Of a stretch of 37,461 nt of DNA, positions 35,036 through 37,461 are shown in pieces. Each line of letters opens with the position of its first letter. Within the stretch, counting starts at the first letter, position 1. The DNA comes from an uncultured Planctomycetaceae bacterium (GTDB taxonomy: Bacteria; Planctomycetota; Planctomycetia; Gemmatales; Gemmataceae): contig CALARU010000282.1 of assembly GCA_937888715.1 (NCBI GenBank), positions 1-37,461 on the forward strand, read 5' to 3'. Below the pieces are notes generated by a model that worked only from the letters and a program-made list of their open reading frames with translations, was not told the DNA's origin and searched no databases. A program made the position numbers and the translations under genes.

Positions 35036-35527
35036 CTATCTGTATTTCCATTCCGGGCCAACCAGCCATCTTAAACTCCCTGCCCCTTCGCGGGGTAAGC
35101 CATGGAATTCTAATAAAGCTGCTCCACATTTTTCCATTTCGATATTTGCCCCGGAAGCACCAATCAGCCAACTTACAAAAACTCCAACATCGGGCATATG
35201 ACCAACGAGAGCGATGGACTTGGGGTTATATTCATTGATAATTTTGCAAATGATTTCTGGATGCGCACCAGGTTTAAGCTCTGATCTTTCAAAAAAAGAT
35301 TTATTTTGAGTAAAAACTTCTGGGAAAACTAATTTCGAGGTTTGGCTGGTTCGAATGAGGGGGCTTGAAAGGACTATTTCAGGTAAAAAGTTAGCTTTTA
35401 GAAGCCCCTTTTTAAGCCTAAGTGCTTGTTTTATGCCCTTTTCACTAAGGGGGCGGTCGAAATCTGTGCGAATGGAGTTCCCGTTTGTATCTAGGGCATC
35501 TGCATGTCGAATCACTAAAATTTTCAT
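35036..35527 (-). CDS. sixA: Phosphohistidine phosphatase SixA-like
   Basis: This 163-residue histidine phosphatase has the phospho-acceptor motif KILVIRHADA (H8), LSSPLIRTSQTS and a second catalytic His in ALVGHMPDVG. SixA removes phosphate from phosphohistidine, for example in phosphotransfer or PTS proteins. The start is ATG 35527, with AGAGG just upstream; a TTG at 35530 is also in frame. It converges on trpD with a 25-base gap. A link to the orphan histidine kinase at the left is possible in principle but has no positional support. Confidence 0.88.
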   Translation of the reverse strand: MKILVIRHADALDTNGNSIRTDFDRPLSEKGIKQALRLKKGLLKANFLPEIVLSSPLIRTSQTSKLVFPEVFTQNKSFFERSELKPGAHPEIICKIINEYNPKSIALVGHMPDVGVFVSWLIGASGANIEMEKCGAALLEFHGLPREGAGSLRWLVGPEWKYR

Positions 35528-35654
35528 CAAAACCTCTTATTTAATATGCCTTTATTAACCATCTTTTTGATTATTTCATCTTATTCACTTCGCATTGGGG
35601 TGGGCACTTCAATGCAGTATTATCTATAATTTCTTTTTGATGTAGATAAGAACA

Positions 35655-37461
35655 ATGAACCAAAGATTGGATAATTCAGAGATGATTCGCAATGACATTC
35701 GAAATCTTGCCATTATAGCACACGTTGATCATGGTAAGACGACTTTGGTCGATCAGATGCTTAAACAATCGGGAATGTTTCGAGATAGTGAGTTAAAGGG
35801 CGTTTGCATCCTTGACTCCAACGACTTGGAAAAAGAGCGTGGAATTACCATTCTTGCCAAGAACATCGCATTAAAAATTGGCGATACGAAAATTAATCTA
35901 ATGGATACGCCTGGGCATGCGGACTTCGGCGGCGAAGTTGAGCGTGTATTGAAAATGGCGGATGGTGTTTTGCTTCTGGTTGATTCCGCAGAAGGCGTAA
36001 TGCCACAAACGCGATTTGTTTTGCGAAAAGCGTTTGAGTGCGGATTAAGGCCAATTGTTGTTATCAACAAAATCGACCGTCCAGATGCCCGAATCGATGA
36101 GGTCCTTAATGGTATCTTTGATTTATTCGTGGAACTTGATGCCGACGAAAAGGCTTTGGATTTCATGACTATTTATGCTTCTGGTCGGGAAGGGATTTCT
36201 ACCACCGACATGAGCATTCCACCTGTAGACTTTAAACCATTATTTGATGCGATTTTAAAGTATGTTCCTGCTCCTGATGTCGATATGGATGCCCCGTTAC
36301 AAATGTTGGTGGTTACCCTCGATTTTAGCGAATTTACTGGAAGAATTGCCATTGGTAAGATTTTTGCAGGGAAAATTCGTAAAGGTCAGCGTATCGCCCA
36401 TTTGAAAACCGATGGTACTAAAATAGAAGATACCGTCACCCAATTGTTTACCTTTGACCGATTGGGAAGAATTGAAGCAAATGATTGTAGTGCAGGAGAT
36501 ATTTGTGCTTTGATTGGTTTGGAGGATGTTGATATTGGTGACACGATTGCCTGCGTCACTAATCCTGTTGCATTACCAATTATTACGGTTGATGAACCGA
36601 CACTTAGTATGGTTTTTCGAATTAATGATTCCCCTTTTGTGGGTCAGGAAGGCACCTACGTAACCAGCAGGCAGTTACGTGATAGGCTTTTTAAAGAGCT
36701 TCAATCGAATGTTGCTTTGCGGGTTGTTGCGGATGAAATGAAAAAAGATGAGTTCCATGTTTCTGGGCGTGGCTTGCTTCATCTTTCAATTCTTCTTGAA
36801 AATATGAGGCGTGAAGGTTTTGAAATATCAGTGGGAAAACCACGGGTTATCAACAAAATAGTTGATGGCGTTGAATTGGAACCTGTAGAATTTCTCGTGA
36901 TCGAAACGCCACCTTCTTCTGTTGGTACCGTGATGGAACTTGTAGGTAACCGCAGGGGTGAATGTTTGAAGATGGATGGTCGTGGCGCAATGACACATAT
37001 CGAATTTCTTATCCCGGCTAGAGGCCTTATTGGCCTAAGAACTCGGTTGATGACAGGTACCAGCGGCGAAGCTATAGTGCACCACAACTTTTACGATTAC
37101 CAACCTATAAAGGGCGGCGTGCCTAAAAGGTCAAACGGTGTGCTTATTTCAACCGATACCGGTAGAGCAACGCCTTATGCCATTGATATGATTCAACCTA
37201 GGGGAACATTGTTTGTTCCTGCAGGTAATGAAGTTTATGAAGGTCAAATTCTTGGTGAGCATTGCAGGGATAACGATCTTCCAGTGAATATTTGTCGTGA
37301 GAAAAAGCTGACGAATATGCGAGCCTCTGGTTCGGATGGAGTTTCTGTCATTAAACCGCCACGTGTATTAACTTTAGAACTTGCTCTTGAATATATCGAA
37401 GATGATGAGCTGGTTGAAATAACCCCTAAGGCGATTCGCTTGAGGAAGATGTACCTCAAAG
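35655..37461 (+). CDS. typA: Translational GTPase TypA/BipA, cut by the window end
   Basis: TypA/BipA is an EF-G-like ribosome-associated GTPase involved in ribosome assembly and stress adaptation. The G domain has AIIAHVDHGKTTLVD (G1), ERGITI (G2), MDTPGHADFGGEVER (G3) and VVINKIDRP (G4). The domain II and V regions follow, with FHVSGRGLLHLSILLENMRREGFE and ARGLIGLRTRLMTGT near the C-terminus. The frame is open for 602 codons and ends in RLRKMYLK, so only about 10-20 residues should be missing. The start may be ATG 35655 or 35682; neither has a strong ribosome site. A TATAAT lies at 35625-35630 without a clear -35 element. Confidence 0.95.
   Translation, partial: MNQRLDNSEMIRNDIRNLAIIAHVDHGKTTLVDQMLKQSGMFRDSELKGVCILDSNDLEKERGITILAKNIALKIGDTKINLMDTPGHADFGGEVERVLKMADGVLLLVDSAEGVMPQTRFVLRKAFECGLRPIVVINKIDRPDARIDEVLNGIFDLFVELDADEKALDFMTIYASGREGISTTDMSIPPVDFKPLFDAILKYVPAPDVDMDAPLQMLVVTLDFSEFTGRIAIGKIFAGKIRKGQRIAHLKTDGTKIEDTVTQLFTFDRLGRIEANDCSAGDICALIGLEDVDIGDTIACVTNPVALPIITVDEPTLSMVFRINDSPFVGQEGTYVTSRQLRDRLFKELQSNVALRVVADEMKKDEFHVSGRGLLHLSILLENMRREGFEISVGKPRVINKIVDGVELEPVEFLVIETPPSSVGTVMELVGNRRGECLKMDGRGAMTHIEFLIPARGLIGLRTRLMTGTSGEAIVHHNFYDYQPIKGGVPKRSNGVLISTDTGRATPYAIDMIQPRGTLFVPAGNEVYEGQILGEHCRDNDLPVNICREKKLTNMRASGSDGVSVIKPPRVLTLELALEYIEDDELVEITPKAIRLRKMYLK

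Noticed and set aside
1..37461. Search for a mobile element, CRISPR array, defence island, toxin-antitoxin pair or RNA gene
   Set aside because: No repeats, integrase or transposase motifs, paired small overlapping toxin-like genes, or tRNA-like folds were seen; spacers are too short for most RNA genes.

Overview
This AT-rich window (roughly 40% GC by eye, not computed) is densely packed bacterial chromosome. No gap between genes exceeds about 190 bases on the starts chosen here. I see no tRNA or rRNA, insertion sequence, integrase, CRISPR array or phage gene. The gene families point to the Planctomycetota, possibly a low-GC relative of the Gemmataceae. The clues are a TPR/GT41 O-GlcNAc-transferase-like protein, a RoxA-type di-heme cytochrome c, an FHA-GAF-histidine kinase with the H-box style common in that phylum, a GT87 glycosyltransferase, a TIM-barrel sugar epimerase, a YkgJ protein, and an rsmH gene standing outside any division (dcw) cluster. 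This placement is inferred from family content, not from a marker-gene tree.

Layout. Bases 1-7158 hold the GT41 protein (+), the di-heme cytochrome c (-), rsmH (-), a HAD phosphatase (+) and a large FHA-GAF-histidine kinase (+). Bases 7305-12825 hold a complete 2-oxoglutarate dehydrogenase set, E1-E2-E3 (sucA-sucB-lpdA), in one direction. Bases 12932-16823 encode a small exported BON-like protein and three genes with a surface-polysaccharide flavour: an RmlA-like nucleotidyltransferase, a membrane-anchored metallophosphoesterase and a GT87 membrane glycosyltransferase. Bases 16922-20388 hold a sugar isomerase/epimerase, then a three-gene ABC-2 transporter (one ATPase, two different permeases). 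A mini FHA protein and carB follow on the minus strand (20393-24142).

Bases 24328-29160 (+) hold a UvrC-like GIY-YIG protein lacking the 3'-half domains, a tiny secreted Cys/Pro/Gln-rich protein, an exported TPR protein, an unrecognised polytopic membrane protein, and a membrane-anchored Cys-based phosphatase whose reading frame is close-coupled to it. The right end holds glpK (-), an MFS transporter and a long YkgJ/FliB-like cysteine-cluster protein (+), lexA (-) diverging from trpD (+), sixA (-), and a typA/bipA gene cut by the window end.

Most genes are core metabolism or housekeeping. I found no convincing novel defence or mobile system. The points most worth checking are the Cho-like truncated UvrC paralogue, the extra segment in the second ATP-grasp half of CarB, the spaced palindromes upstream of lexA, the orphan rsmH, and the coupled membrane-protein/phosphatase pair.
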